A DNA stretch of 39,997 nt from Acinetobacter bereziniae LMG 1003 = CIP 70.12 (GCF_000368925.1 NZ_KB849754.1:211498-251494), one strand, 5' to 3'. Shown: positions 15,669 through 23,237, numbered from the stretch's first letter. Notes: a model not told the origin generated them from the letters alone. A program made the numbers and translations.

Positions 15669-15745
15669 AAGCACACAAAACCCTTTAGTGACAACAATTT
15701 GCAAGAACTATCAGGCTCAGTGCCATGAAAAATACCATGACCAGA

Positions 15746-15970
15746 TCATGAGGTTGAACACGGCTTGCGCCGGCAGCGTTCACGCTCCTGGTCGGCGATC
15801 TCGCCCGGCTGCAATGCTAGCTCAGCATCGGTCATGCGCTCCAGCACGTCGCGTAGGCGGATGGTGCAAGGAATGGGCGGCAGCTCGAACTCATAGCCGC
15901 CGGCGATCATTTCGGCCGCAATCTCCTCGGTGATGAAAAACGGCTCGTCGTCTTGGTTCGGCTTCTTCAT
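15746..15970 (-). CDS. Small hypothetical protein downstream of the serine recombinase
   Basis: A 74-residue acidic protein, beginning MKKPNQDDEPFFITEEIAAEM, followed by a segment with RLRDVLERMTDAELALQPGEIADQ. I do not recognise a family. Its ATG overlaps the recombinase stop codon (ATGA), so the two are translationally coupled. It might assist or regulate the recombinase, but that is inference from position only. The gene ends about 6 bp from the arm repeats of the internal att site. Confidence 0.7.
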   Translation of the reverse strand: MKKPNQDDEPFFITEEIAAEMIAGGYEFELPPIPCTIRLRDVLERMTDAELALQPGEIADQERERCRRKPCSTS

Positions 15971-16704
15971 GCCCTTTCCTCCTGGCGCTCATCCTGGCCG
16001 ACAGCGGCCAGGGCATCGGCTTCCGTCAATGCGTCCTCCACGAACGCGCCGTGCTGCTTCGCTTCGGCCTGGCTGACCTCGGCCCATATCCGTTTCACCT
16101 GGGCCGCACTGTACCCGGCCAGCTCGGCGGTCTTGTTGATGCTGTAGCCGGACTTGCGCAGCGCGACAACTTGGGCGCGGCGCTTCGGATCAGCACGGCG
16201 GCCCTTGTACCGCCCGGCCTGGCGGGCCAACTCAATGCCTTGGCGCTGGCGTTCGCGCCTGTCCTCGTAGTCGTCGCGGGCCATCTGCAAGGCCAGGCGA
16301 AAAAGCATGATCTGCACGGCTTCCAGCACGATCTTGGCGACGCCCTGGGCCTCGGCCGCCAGGTCGGATAGATCGACCACGCCAGGGACGGCCAGGCGTG
16401 CGCCTTTGGCCTGTATCGAGGCCACCAGGCGCTCGGCCTCGGGCAAAGGTAGGCGGCTGATGCGGTCGATCTTCTCGGCAATGACCACCTCGCCGGGCTG
16501 TAGGTCGCCGATCATGCGCAGCAGCTCAGGCCGGTCGGCGCGTGCGCCGGATGCCTTCTCACGGTAGATGCCGGCGACGTAGTAGCCGGCGGCCTTCGCG
16601 GCCGTAGTGATCGCCTCTTGGCGTTCCAAGTCCTGCGCGTCGGTGCTGACGCGCAGATAGACCCGCGCCACCATCGGCGCGGCTACTGGCTTCGTCCTGC
16701 GCAT
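15967..16704 (-). CDS. Serine recombinase (resolvase/invertase family)
   Basis: A 245-residue site-specific recombinase. The catalytic domain begins VARVYLRVSTDAQDLERQ, with Ser20 as the expected nucleophile. Conserved arginines follow in KASGARADRPELLRM and AEKIDRISRLPLPEAERL. A C-terminal helix-turn-helix contains YSINKTAELAGYSAAQVKRIW. AAGGAG lies 9 bp before the chosen ATG. It is divergent from the GC-rich arsR, with about 150 bp between them that could hold its recombination site. The role could be resolution of island multimers. Confidence 0.88.
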   Translation of the reverse strand: MRRTKPVAAPMVARVYLRVSTDAQDLERQEAITTAAKAAGYYVAGIYREKASGARADRPELLRMIGDLQPGEVVIAEKIDRISRLPLPEAERLVASIQAKGARLAVPGVVDLSDLAAEAQGVAKIVLEAVQIMLFRLALQMARDDYEDRRERQRQGIELARQAGRYKGRRADPKRRAQVVALRKSGYSINKTAELAGYSAAQVKRIWAEVSQAEAKQHGAFVEDALTEADALAAVGQDERQEERA

Positions 16705-16788
16705 ACTTGCGGGCTCCTTTGGGCATACTCAAATGCACCCATCTTAAACTGGCAGGCCAATTTATCACATATCGATCTAAATGCGCCT

Positions 16789-16815
16789 AGCTCATTTTTA
16801 CAGCTTAAATGAGCT
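16789..16815. promoter_or_regulatory. Perfect inverted repeat between the recombinase and arsR (operator or res subsite)
   Basis: AGCTCATTT and AAATGAGCT form a 9-bp perfect dyad with a 9-base centre. It ends 1 bp before the -35 of the ars promoter, and a partial copy (AAATGCGCCTAGCT) lies just before it. It could be an operator for ArsR or a crossover/binding subsite for the divergent serine recombinase. Confidence 0.5.
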
Positions 16816-16816
16816 A

Positions 16817-16845
16817 TTGAGCACACTCCATATTTCGACTATTAT
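16817..16845 (+). promoter_or_regulatory. Promoter of the GC-rich ars operon
   Basis: TTGAGC (-35) and TATTAT (-10) are separated by exactly 17 bp. The -10 ends only 6 bp before the arsR ATG, so the transcript would begin at or next to the start codon and be leaderless. No ribosome binding site is visible before arsR, in agreement. Confidence 0.7.
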
Positions 16846-16851
16846 TGAAAC

Positions 16852-17184
16852 ATGGAAACGATAAATGCTGTAGCCGCCCTGGCGGCCATCGCTCAAGAAT
16901 CGCGCCTCGCGGTGTTCCGGCTTCTCGTCCAGGCCGGCCCCGCCGGCATGGCCGCCGGAAAAATCAGCGAAGCGGCCGGCATCCCGCCGTCTTCGCTATC
17001 CTTCCACCTGAAAGAGCTGGCACACGCCGGCATGGTCACGTCGCGGCAAGAAGGCCGATTTGTGATCTACGAGGCGAACTTTTCGACGGCCACTAACCTG
17101 GTGGCCTTTCTCACGGAAAACTGCTGCGGCGGCCAGGTGTGCAACCTGTCTTGCACCACGGAAGCCGGGAAGGTGTTGGCATGA
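16852..17184 (+). CDS. arsR: Arsenite-responsive repressor ArsR with C-terminal Cys cluster
   Basis: A 110-residue winged-helix repressor of the downstream ars genes. The recognition helix lies in IPPSSLSFHLKELAHAGMV. The arsenite-binding Cys are not in the helix-turn-helix (no CVC motif) but at the C-terminus, in TENCCGGQVCNLSC. This resembles the Acidithiobacillus ferrooxidans-type ArsR, in which a C-terminal Cys triad binds As(III). It is a different sensor class from the AT-rich arsR the island disrupts. It overlaps arsH by 4 bp. Confidence 0.92.
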   Translation: METINAVAALAAIAQESRLAVFRLLVQAGPAGMAAGKISEAAGIPPSSLSFHLKELAHAGMVTSRQEGRFVIYEANFSTATNLVAFLTENCCGGQVCNLSCTTEAGKVLA

Positions 17185-17948
17185 GACTTCGCCATCTTTC
17201 CGACCCCGATTCTTTGCCCGCTTTGGACAAATCCTTTGCCATCGAGCGCCCGGCGCTCGGGCTGGCACCCGACGCCCCGCCGGTGCGTATCCTGCTGCTG
17301 TATGGCTCGCTGCGCGCCCGCTCGTTCTCACGGCTGGCCGTCGAGGAAGCGGCCCGGCTGCTGCAATTCTTTGGCGCAGAAACACGCATCTTCGACCCGT
17401 CCGATTTGCCGTTGCCCGATCAAGTGCAAAGCGACGATCACCCGGCCGTCAAGGAGCTGCGCGCCCTGTCCGAGTGGTCAGAGGGACAAGTCTGGTGCAG
17501 CCCGGAACGCCACGGTCAGATTACCAGTGTCATGAAGGCGCAGATTGACCATCTGCCGCTTGAAATGGCCGGCATCCGGCCGACCCAAGGCCGCACCCTG
17601 GCCGTGATGCAGGTATCCGGCGGCTCGCAGAGCTTCAACGCCGTGAACACCTTGCGTCTGCTCGGCCGCTGGATGCGAATGTTCACCATTCCGAACCAGT
17701 CGAGTATCGCCAAAGCGTTCCAAGAGTTCGACGCGGCGGGCCGCATGAAGCCCTCGCCGTACTACGACCGAATAGCCGATGTGATGGAAGAACTGGTGCG
17801 CTTCACGGCGCTGGTACGGCCGCACCGTGAAGCACTGACAGACCGCTATTCCGAACGGAAAGCGGCCGGCCACGTCATCGACGAGGCCACCGATCTTTCA
17901 TCCATCGCCATTGCTCCCCAGCCACTACCAGAAAGCGAAACATCATGA
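17181..17948 (+). CDS. arsH: ArsH, NADPH-dependent FMN flavoprotein
   Basis: A 255-residue flavodoxin-fold oxidase, known in this family to oxidise trivalent organoarsenicals to less toxic pentavalent forms. The FMN phosphate-binding region is LLLYGSLRARSFSRLAVEEA. Further conserved blocks are WCSPERHGQITSVMKAQID and QVSGGSQSFNAVN, then TDRYSERK near the C-terminus. The ATG at 17181 overlaps the arsR stop; an earlier in-frame ATG would lie inside arsR. It shares its block order with the AT-rich arsH at 29.5 kb. Confidence 0.94.
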   Translation: MRLRHLSDPDSLPALDKSFAIERPALGLAPDAPPVRILLLYGSLRARSFSRLAVEEAARLLQFFGAETRIFDPSDLPLPDQVQSDDHPAVKELRALSEWSEGQVWCSPERHGQITSVMKAQIDHLPLEMAGIRPTQGRTLAVMQVSGGSQSFNAVNTLRLLGRWMRMFTIPNQSSIAKAFQEFDAAGRMKPSPYYDRIADVMEELVRFTALVRPHREALTDRYSERKAAGHVIDEATDLSSIAIAPQPLPESETS

Positions 17949-18451
17949 CCGAAAGAATCTATAACGTCCTCATCCTCTGCACCGGCAATTCGGCGCGCAG
18001 CATCATGGCCGAAGCTCTCATCAACACGATGGGGCAAGGGCGCTTCCGCGCCTACAGCGCCGGCAGTCACCCAACCGGCAAGGTCAATCCCTTCGCCGTC
18101 GAAAAGGTGGAGTCGGTGAATTACCCGACCGAGAATCTGCGCAGCAAGAGCTGGGACGAGTACGCCACGCCCGACGCACCGAAGATGGACTTCATCATCA
18201 CCGTCTGCGACAACGCCGCCGGCGAAATGTGTCCGGTGTGGCCTGGTCAGCCGATCTCGGCGCATTGGGGATTTGAAGACCCGGCCGCCGTCGAAGGCAC
18301 TGACGCCGAGAAGCGCCGGGCCTTCGAACAAACCTTCCGGCACATGATGAACCGCGTCCGCCTGTTCGTGAATCTGCCTCTCAAAATGCTTGACCAGACG
18401 GCCATCAAGCGCGAGCTGGCGAACATCGGCAAGACCGAGCAGGAAGCATGA
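17945..18451 (+). CDS. arsC: Arsenate reductase ArsC, low-molecular-weight phosphatase type
   Basis: A 168-residue arsenate reductase with the phosphatase P-loop NVLILCTGNSARSIMAEALI, whose Cys is the nucleophile. A further Cys lies in FIITVCDNAAGEMCPVW, the redox pair region of the thioredoxin-type ArsC family. It overlaps arsH by 4 bp and the ACR3 gene by 4 bp, a tightly coupled operon. It produces arsenite for export by the next protein. Confidence 0.93.
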   Translation: MTERIYNVLILCTGNSARSIMAEALINTMGQGRFRAYSAGSHPTGKVNPFAVEKVESVNYPTENLRSKSWDEYATPDAPKMDFIITVCDNAAGEMCPVWPGQPISAHWGFEDPAAVEGTDAEKRRAFEQTFRHMMNRVRLFVNLPLKMLDQTAIKRELANIGKTEQEA

Positions 18452-19515
18452 GCGCCGGCGCACAGGCCATCGCCGCGAAGCCGCGCCAGGCCCCGATGAG
18501 CGGCTTCGAGCGTTACCTGACGCTGTGGGTGGCCCTGTGCATCGTCGCCGGTGTTGCGCTCGGCCAGGGCCTTCCTGACGTGTTCCAGGCCATAGGCCGC
18601 ATGGAAGTGGCCCAGGTCAATTTGCCGGTGGGCCTGCTGATTTGGGTAATGATCGTCCCGATGCTGGTCAAGATCGACTTCGGGGCGCTGCACCAGGTCA
18701 AAGAGCATTGGCGCGGCATCGGCGTCACGCTGTTCGTGAATTGGGCCGTCAAGCCATTCTCGATGGCCCTGCTGGGGTGGCTGTTCATCCGACAAGTGTT
18801 CGCTCCGTTCCTGCCGGCCGATCAACTGGACAGCTACATCGCGGGCTTGATCTTGCTGGCCGCCGCGCCCTGCACGGCAATGGTGTTCGTGTGGAGCCGC
18901 CTTACCAACGGCGACCCGCTTTTCACGCTCTCGCAAGTGGCTCTGAACGACGCCATCATGATCGTGGCCTTCGCGCCCATCGTCGGCCTGCTGCTGGGCA
19001 TGTCCTCGATCTCGGTGCCTTGGGACACGCTGCTGATTTCGGTCGTGCTCTACATCATCGTGCCGGTGATCCTGGCGCAGCTCTTGCGGCGGCATCTGCT
19101 CAAGCAAGGACAGGCCGCCTTTGAACGGGCCATGCAGAAGATCGGGCCGTGGTCGATGGCCGCGCTGCTGCTGACGTTGGTTCTACTGTTCGCCTTCCAG
19201 GGCGAGGCCATCATCCGGCAGCCGTTAGTGATCGCCATGCTAGCCGTGCCGATCTTGATTCAAGTGTTCTTCAATTCCGGGTTAGCCTACTGGCTGAACA
19301 AGCGGGCGGGGGAAAAGCACTCTGTCGCCTGTCCTTCGGCCCTGATCGGTGCCAGCAACTTCTTCGAGCTGGCCGTGGCGGCCGCCATCAGCTTGTTCGG
19401 TCTGCACTCCGGCGCTGCATTGGCAACCGTGGTCGGCGTCCTGGTCGAAGTGCCGGTGATGCTGCTGGTCGTGCGCGTGGTGAATCGCTCGAAGAGCTGG
19501 TACGAACGAGGTTGA
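18448..19515 (+). CDS. acr3: Arsenite efflux permease, ACR3 family
   Basis: An inner-membrane As(III) exporter of 355 residues with about ten hydrophobic helices in the BART-superfamily fold. The signature Cys in the fourth helix is within LLAAAPCTAMVFVWSRLTNG, and the conserved VACPSALIGASNFFELAVA block lies near the C-terminus. It has an N-terminal extension rich in basic residues. It is the last gene of arsR-arsH-arsC-acr3. ACR3 pumps work without an ATPase partner. Confidence 0.94.
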   Translation: MSAGAQAIAAKPRQAPMSGFERYLTLWVALCIVAGVALGQGLPDVFQAIGRMEVAQVNLPVGLLIWVMIVPMLVKIDFGALHQVKEHWRGIGVTLFVNWAVKPFSMALLGWLFIRQVFAPFLPADQLDSYIAGLILLAAAPCTAMVFVWSRLTNGDPLFTLSQVALNDAIMIVAFAPIVGLLLGMSSISVPWDTLLISVVLYIIVPVILAQLLRRHLLKQGQAAFERAMQKIGPWSMAALLLTLVLLFAFQGEAIIRQPLVIAMLAVPILIQVFFNSGLAYWLNKRAGEKHSVACPSALIGASNFFELAVAAAISLFGLHSGAALATVVGVLVEVPVMLLVVRVVNRSKSWYERG

Positions 19516-19540
19516 ACATGAGTAGGAAAAAACTGAGGAA

Positions 19541-19633
19541 ATGATTGCAGATTGCCGCGCCGGCCGCTTCCTGGCGCATTCGATCACTGACCTGGAACAC
19601 CTAGTATCCATGCTTGCTGAGGTCGCCCGATGA
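19541..19633 (+). CDS. Possible 30-residue ORF or remnant between acr3 and a small gene
   Basis: The frame encodes a peptide starting MIADCRAGRFLAHSITDLEH and ends with TGA overlapping the next ATG (ATGA), suggesting translational coupling. GAGG lies only a few bases before the ATG, which is closer than usual. It may be the tail of a gene truncated when the ars operon was inserted. I do not recognise it. Confidence 0.3.
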   Translation: MIADCRAGRFLAHSITDLEHLVSMLAEVAR

Positions 19634-19833
19634 CAGACCCAAAGAACCTAGAGAACAGGCTGCATGAGAAGGCCGACCCGGCCCGCGCCGTTTCCACTGG
19701 TCGGGTGCGCTACACACTGGCCGAACTACTGGCCGACGCGGAAGCATCCGGGGCTTACCCGCTGCCGCCGGAGGAACGCGAATGGATGGATGCGCCGTCT
19801 GTGGGTCGGGAATGGCCAAACAGTGAAGATTGA
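19630..19833 (+). CDS. Small protein resembling the C-terminal tail of AbrB/MazE-type antitoxins
   Basis: A 67-residue hydrophilic protein. The segment RYTLAELLADAEASGAYP, followed by EEREWMDAPSVGREW, looks like the toxin-binding tail of AbrB/MazE antitoxins. There is no DNA-binding N-terminal half and no toxin gene beside it. An orphan or truncated antitoxin is the best guess. An intrinsic hairpin follows 4 bp after the stop. Codon use is GC-rich like its neighbours. Confidence 0.5.
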   Translation: MTDPKNLENRLHEKADPARAVSTGRVRYTLAELLADAEASGAYPLPPEEREWMDAPSVGREWPNSED

Positions 19834-19837
19834 AAAA

Positions 19838-19860
19838 GGCGGCCAGTTCGAGTGGCCGCC
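19838..19860. terminator. Hairpin between convergent small genes
   Basis: GGCGGCCA and TGGCCGCC form a perfect 8-bp stem with a 7-base loop. Short A and T tracts flank it. It separates the rightward ars-side genes from the leftward trb-side operon and can serve both. Confidence 0.75.
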
Positions 19861-19869
19861 CTTTCGTCA

Positions 19870-20094
19870 TTAGCTGCACGCTTGGCGCAAGGCGTTCATT
19901 GCTTCTTGAAAATCAGCCTGTGTCGCCCGGCCCGTTTCAGCTTGGTAGTACACCACCATAAAAGCATTAGCGACGGCTTCGGCCAATGGCCCAAGGCTCC
20001 GCGCTTCCGCTTGGTTGATGTACTCCAAAGAAGAAAGAATAGCCGCTGCTTGATGCACTGCTTGCCCTGGTTCGATAATATGTTGTGTTGTCAT
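19870..20094 (-). CDS. Hypothetical protein, last gene of the trb-side operon
   Basis: A 74-residue mostly helical protein containing QAVHQAAAILSSLEYINQ and ANAFMVVYYQAETGRATQ. I do not recognise a family. GAGAGGTGA precedes the ATG, so it is a real translated gene. It follows trbL and the 82-residue gene in the same direction, about 60 bp after the latter, and may be a helper of the mating module. No membrane segment or signal peptide is evident. Confidence 0.65.
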   Translation of the reverse strand: MTTQHIIEPGQAVHQAAAILSSLEYINQAEARSLGPLAEAVANAFMVVYYQAETGRATQADFQEAMNALRQACS

Positions 20095-20157
20095 AATTCA
20101 CCTCTCCAGTAGGTGTTGATTGAAAGTGCCGGGCTGGTTGTGGCCAGCCCGGTGCGC

Positions 20158-20406
20158 CTACAGGTACAGCCCCGCCGCCTCCGCGAATGCTGACCGCTCA
20201 TTCCTGCCGCCATTAACCTCAATACTTATCGGCTTAGTTTCGCTCTCTCTCATAGGGTCTGGCCGTGATACAAAAGCGGCTGTTTCTGTCTCTGCATCGA
20301 CCTCGGTCGATTGATCACCCAGCGGCGAAATAAATACCTGGCTGACTTCTTCCCTTGGCGCTTCATCCAGGGCCGCCAATGCGGCCATGTATGTTGATGT
20401 CGTCAT
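20158..20406 (-). CDS. Hypothetical protein following trbL
   Basis: An 82-residue acidic protein beginning MTTSTYMAALAALDEAPREE. AGGAG precedes the ATG 10 bp upstream. It starts 4 bp after the trbL stop codon, so it is surely cotranscribed. I do not recognise a family. The low-complexity acidic composition (DQSTEVDAETETA) suggests an extended or unfolded protein. Position is the only functional hint. Confidence 0.65.
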   Translation of the reverse strand: MTTSTYMAALAALDEAPREEVSQVFISPLGDQSTEVDAETETAAFVSRPDPMRESETKPISIEVNGGRNERSAFAEAAGLYL

Positions 20407-20410
20407 CGTG

Positions 20411-21838
20411 CTAACTCCTGACTTCGTTACTATCTGGGCCAGAATCGGCGCCCAAGCTATTGCCCTCGAACTGGCCAGATTGGCTTGCTTCTTTCGGCTC
20501 CATGCTTTCGCGTATCGAAGCAGCCAGTTTTCCGCCTGTGGTTTCGCTCACTCGCTCCTGGAATCCCTGCTTCACTTGAGAGCCGACACCCTTGGCTAAC
20601 TCGGAGGCCGTGCCTGTGGCCAGCTTCGCGGCCTTGGCAAAGCCGCCACCGCTTGAGCTACTGCCGCTGTCACCAAAGCCAGCCGCTTGGGCGAATGGGC
20701 TACTGCCAGCAGTACCCGCTTCACCACCACCGTTTCCGCCACTGCTGACAACTGACCCCATGCTGGACATGTCACCGCCGGTTTCCATACTCGCTGATGC
20801 TTTCTGAAAAGCCGCTTGGAGTGCACTTGCACCTCCGGCTGCACCGGCTGCGGCACCCATAACCGCTTTACCTGCCAGGGCAGCGCCGCCAGTTGCCATA
20901 CTGGCCGCCGTCACCGCCGCCCCAACTGCCGCACCCGCACCGAAGTTTCCAATTCCACCGGCTGCGCCAATACCACCACCAGACACAAGACCAGAAATCA
21001 TCGGCGGAACTTTGTTGACCAAGAAAAGCAAGATGACCGATATAACCAACATCACGGCCAGTTCCTGGGATGCCATGTTCTCGCTGATTTGCGTGTAGTA
21101 GTGATTGATGAACTCTTTGCCAATCGCAACCAGAAGCACCATTGCCATAAGCTGTGCGGCCAGGCCCAGCACGGTCTTGTAGTAATTGATCGCCATGTCG
21201 GAAGTCCAACGACTTCCACCAAAGCCAAGGAAGAACACACCGGCATACAACAGAATCCAGGCTGATGCGAGCAACAGCAACAGGTTGACCGCAATCAACG
21301 CCAGGACAAACAAAACAGCCAGGGCCATTAGCTCCATGACCAGAGCAGTTGCCATCTGCCGCCATCCCAGCTCCGAGGTGGCCTGTACTGTGCGGTTGTA
21401 TAACTCGAAACCAAGATCAAGGATGCTGGAGGGCCCAAGATTGCTATTGGAAAGTCCCCCCGCCTGCGCGCCCAGAGTTTGCAATGACTGAACAATCGTA
21501 CCGGCGATATTCATGCCCTGGTTCGCATTCGTCAGCAACCACCAGAAAAAGCCGGTGAAGATCGTGAAGCGAACGAACTCCGCGAAGAACTCGCCAATGT
21601 CGGCCTTGCGCAAAGCCATCATGCCGAATGTCCAGACCATCGAAATCACAACCAGCGTCCAGAACAAACGCGATGCAGCGGACTCAATAGCTGGCCCCCA
21701 TGTTGCGGCAGCATCATGAAAACGCTTGAGCACATCATTCATAACACCGCTGCTACTTAGCTCCTGCGCCATTGCAGGTTCAGCCAGCACCATTGTGGCG
21801 ACCATCATCAAGCCACCTAGAGCAATTTTCTTTCTCAT
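20411..21838 (-). CDS. trbL: TrbL, inner-membrane channel protein of an IncP-type (Mpf) mating apparatus
   Basis: A polytopic inner-membrane protein of 475 residues, the VirB6-like component of P-type type IV secretion. A signal-like N-terminus (MRKKIALGGLMMVATMVLAE) is followed by several hydrophobic helices between about residues 55 and 300. After them comes a long Gly/Ala/Ser-rich C-terminal tail (GGGIGAAGGIGNFGAGAAVG). The start at 21838 is chosen for the GAGGTGG box just upstream; in-frame starts further upstream lie within trbK. Only J, K and L of the trb set are present. Confidence 0.88.
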   Translation of the reverse strand: MRKKIALGGLMMVATMVLAEPAMAQELSSSGVMNDVLKRFHDAAATWGPAIESAASRLFWTLVVISMVWTFGMMALRKADIGEFFAEFVRFTIFTGFFWWLLTNANQGMNIAGTIVQSLQTLGAQAGGLSNSNLGPSSILDLGFELYNRTVQATSELGWRQMATALVMELMALAVLFVLALIAVNLLLLLASAWILLYAGVFFLGFGGSRWTSDMAINYYKTVLGLAAQLMAMVLLVAIGKEFINHYYTQISENMASQELAVMLVISVILLFLVNKVPPMISGLVSGGGIGAAGGIGNFGAGAAVGAAVTAASMATGGAALAGKAVMGAAAGAAGGASALQAAFQKASASMETGGDMSSMGSVVSSGGNGGGEAGTAGSSPFAQAAGFGDSGSSSSGGGFAKAAKLATGTASELAKGVGSQVKQGFQERVSETTGGKLAASIRESMEPKEASQSGQFEGNSLGADSGPDSNEVRS

Positions 21839-21848
21839 GGCGACCACC

Positions 21849-22085
21849 TCAATAATCATCTTTAGGGCTGGGCTTGAACTCCCACTGACGCATCTGCTTG
21901 GCCTTCTGGAATGCTCTGCATTCCTCGGTAAAGGCCTCTCGGTTCGCTTCGCTGCGCATTTCATTCAGTGCTGCCTGGAACGCATCGGGGGCACACGTCG
22001 CCGCATTTGGTTCGGGCATCCTTTCCTGTTCACATCCAGCCAACAACAGCAACGTAGCCGCGGTAGTAAAAAAGATTTTTTTCAT
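21849..22085 (-). CDS. trbK: TrbK-like lipoprotein, probable entry-exclusion factor
   Basis: A 78-residue lipoprotein with signal and lipobox LLLLAGCEQE, the Cys being lipidated. By position between trbJ and trbL it corresponds to TrbK, the RP4 protein that blocks incoming conjugation. Its C-terminus MRQWEFKPSPKDDY is strikingly like the end of the adjacent TrbJ (MRTWTFRPSPADNY). The rest is a short helical stretch with two Cys. Assignment as TrbK is by position, size and lipobox rather than clear sequence similarity. Confidence 0.7.
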   Translation of the reverse strand: MKKIFFTTAATLLLLAGCEQERMPEPNAATCAPDAFQAALNEMRSEANREAFTEECRAFQKAKQMRQWEFKPSPKDDY

Positions 22086-22097
22086 CTCACCGCCTCC

Positions 22098-22877
22098 CTA
22101 GTAGTTGTCTGCCGGACTCGGGCGAAACGTCCAGGTACGCATTTGCTCGGCCCTGGCATCACCTCGCGCCTCGGCATCGAGTTCTGCTGCAATCCGGGCT
22201 GCCTCCGCGTTGTGTTGGGCGGTCAACATGGTGCGAATCTGCAAGAGCTGATTGGCCTGCTGGCTGGCGAGCTGGTTGGCGTAGCCGATGGCCTGTAGCT
22301 GGCCAGTTGCACCCTGGGCCGCGCCTTGCAGCCGCTCCAGGGTACGGGCGTCATCCTTCAAAGCCTTTTGCTGGTCGGCAACGGTCTGGAACAGGGCATC
22401 GTTGGCCTTCTTTTGCGACTCTGACGCCAGGCGGCGGTTCTCTTCCATCGCTGCCTTTTCGGCCGGCGTGCATCCGCCGCTGCCGTTGAAGCATGGCGAG
22501 CTGCGGTAATAGGCCACGTCCTGAAACTTGGCCAGGTAACGATCCAGGCTGCCTAGCTGGTTCTCGTAATAGGCCAGCGTGTTTTGCGCGGCAATCAGCC
22601 GGTTGATCGTAGTCTGCGCCTGATCCCAGATATACGCGGCTGGGGCCATCGTGTTCTGGAGCTGATTTTCGTACTGCTGCAACTGGGTCTGGTACTGCTC
22701 AATCTGCTTGAGCGTCTGCGCCACCGACTCGATGGCCGTCATGATGTTCTGGGCCAGGTTGCCGCCGTCGATGACGGGGATACCAGCTTGCACAGGGGCG
22801 GTGGTAGTGGTGATAAAGCCGGTTGCGAGTGCAACGGCTAGAGCGGTTTTTTTAGCCGCTAAAATTTTGGACTTCAT
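22098..22877 (-). CDS. trbJ: TrbJ, periplasmic component of an IncP-type mating apparatus
   Basis: A VirB5-like protein of 259 residues. A long signal peptide (MKSKILAAKKTALAVALATG, cleavage near VQA/GIP) precedes an extended, Gln-rich helical and coiled-coil region (IEQYQTQLQQYENQLQN). ATG 22877 is chosen because GGAG lies upstream; an earlier in-frame ATG adds a basic stretch that would disturb the signal peptide. In RP4, TrbJ has been linked with TrbK in entry exclusion. First gene of trbJ-trbK-trbL-orf-orf. Confidence 0.88.
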   Translation of the reverse strand: MKSKILAAKKTALAVALATGFITTTTAPVQAGIPVIDGGNLAQNIMTAIESVAQTLKQIEQYQTQLQQYENQLQNTMAPAAYIWDQAQTTINRLIAAQNTLAYYENQLGSLDRYLAKFQDVAYYRSSPCFNGSGGCTPAEKAAMEENRRLASESQKKANDALFQTVADQQKALKDDARTLERLQGAAQGATGQLQAIGYANQLASQQANQLLQIRTMLTAQHNAEAARIAAELDAEARGDARAEQMRTWTFRPSPADNY

Positions 22878-23017
22878 GGTCGTACTCCGTCGATGAAAAG
22901 AAGGCATTGCCTTGACCAAGCGTTGTGCTTGTTCTCGGCAACGTTTCATCGAAGAGCTACGCCACTAGCTGATCGGTATTGCCCTTGGCGCTGAGGCCCG
23001 GACTTACAAACGTAAAA

Positions 23018-23206
23018 CTACTCTGTTTTTTTATCGCTTTCGGACAAGCCAACTTCCCGGCCAATCTCTTCAAGCTCTAGCGGCTGTACTGCCGCCGTCA
23101 GTATTTCGCGTATTTCCGCGTCGGTGCTCCTATCGTTGAGCGCTGCTCGAACTTTCAACGCACGGTGCACCTCGGCGGGTAAATTCCTGATAAGCACATT
23201 TGCCAT
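23018..23206 (-). CDS. Ribbon-helix-helix protein, FitA/Arc-like
   Basis: A 62-residue DNA-binding protein. The strand-helix-helix NVLIRNLPAEVHRALKVRAA, followed by RSTDAEIREIL, is the FitA-like ribbon-helix-helix antitoxin pattern. No PIN-domain toxin (FitB/VapC) follows; the next gene leftward is trbJ, 140 bp away. It may be an orphan antitoxin or a regulator of the trb, oriT or rep region. It lies next to oriT, where plasmid auxiliary transfer proteins of this fold are often encoded. Its promoter region holds the TGCTATCAAAGATA motif. Confidence 0.75.
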   Translation of the reverse strand: MANVLIRNLPAEVHRALKVRAALNDRSTDAEIREILTAAVQPLELEEIGREVGLSESDKKTE

Positions 23207-23237
23207 ATCAATACCCTTTTGGTGTACCCGACAACCA

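Noticed and set aside
15646..15740. Internal att copy explained as ISCR2 terminus alone
   Set aside because: The arm-repeat pair at the same 77-bp spacing and the TAAACAAG extension lie outside ISCR2 and match the outer left end, so more than an ISCR2 end is present.
18247..19107. Long antisense frame (286 codons) across arsC and acr3 of the island
   Set aside because: A His/Gln/Arg-rich translation typical of a shadow frame, opposite two certain genes.
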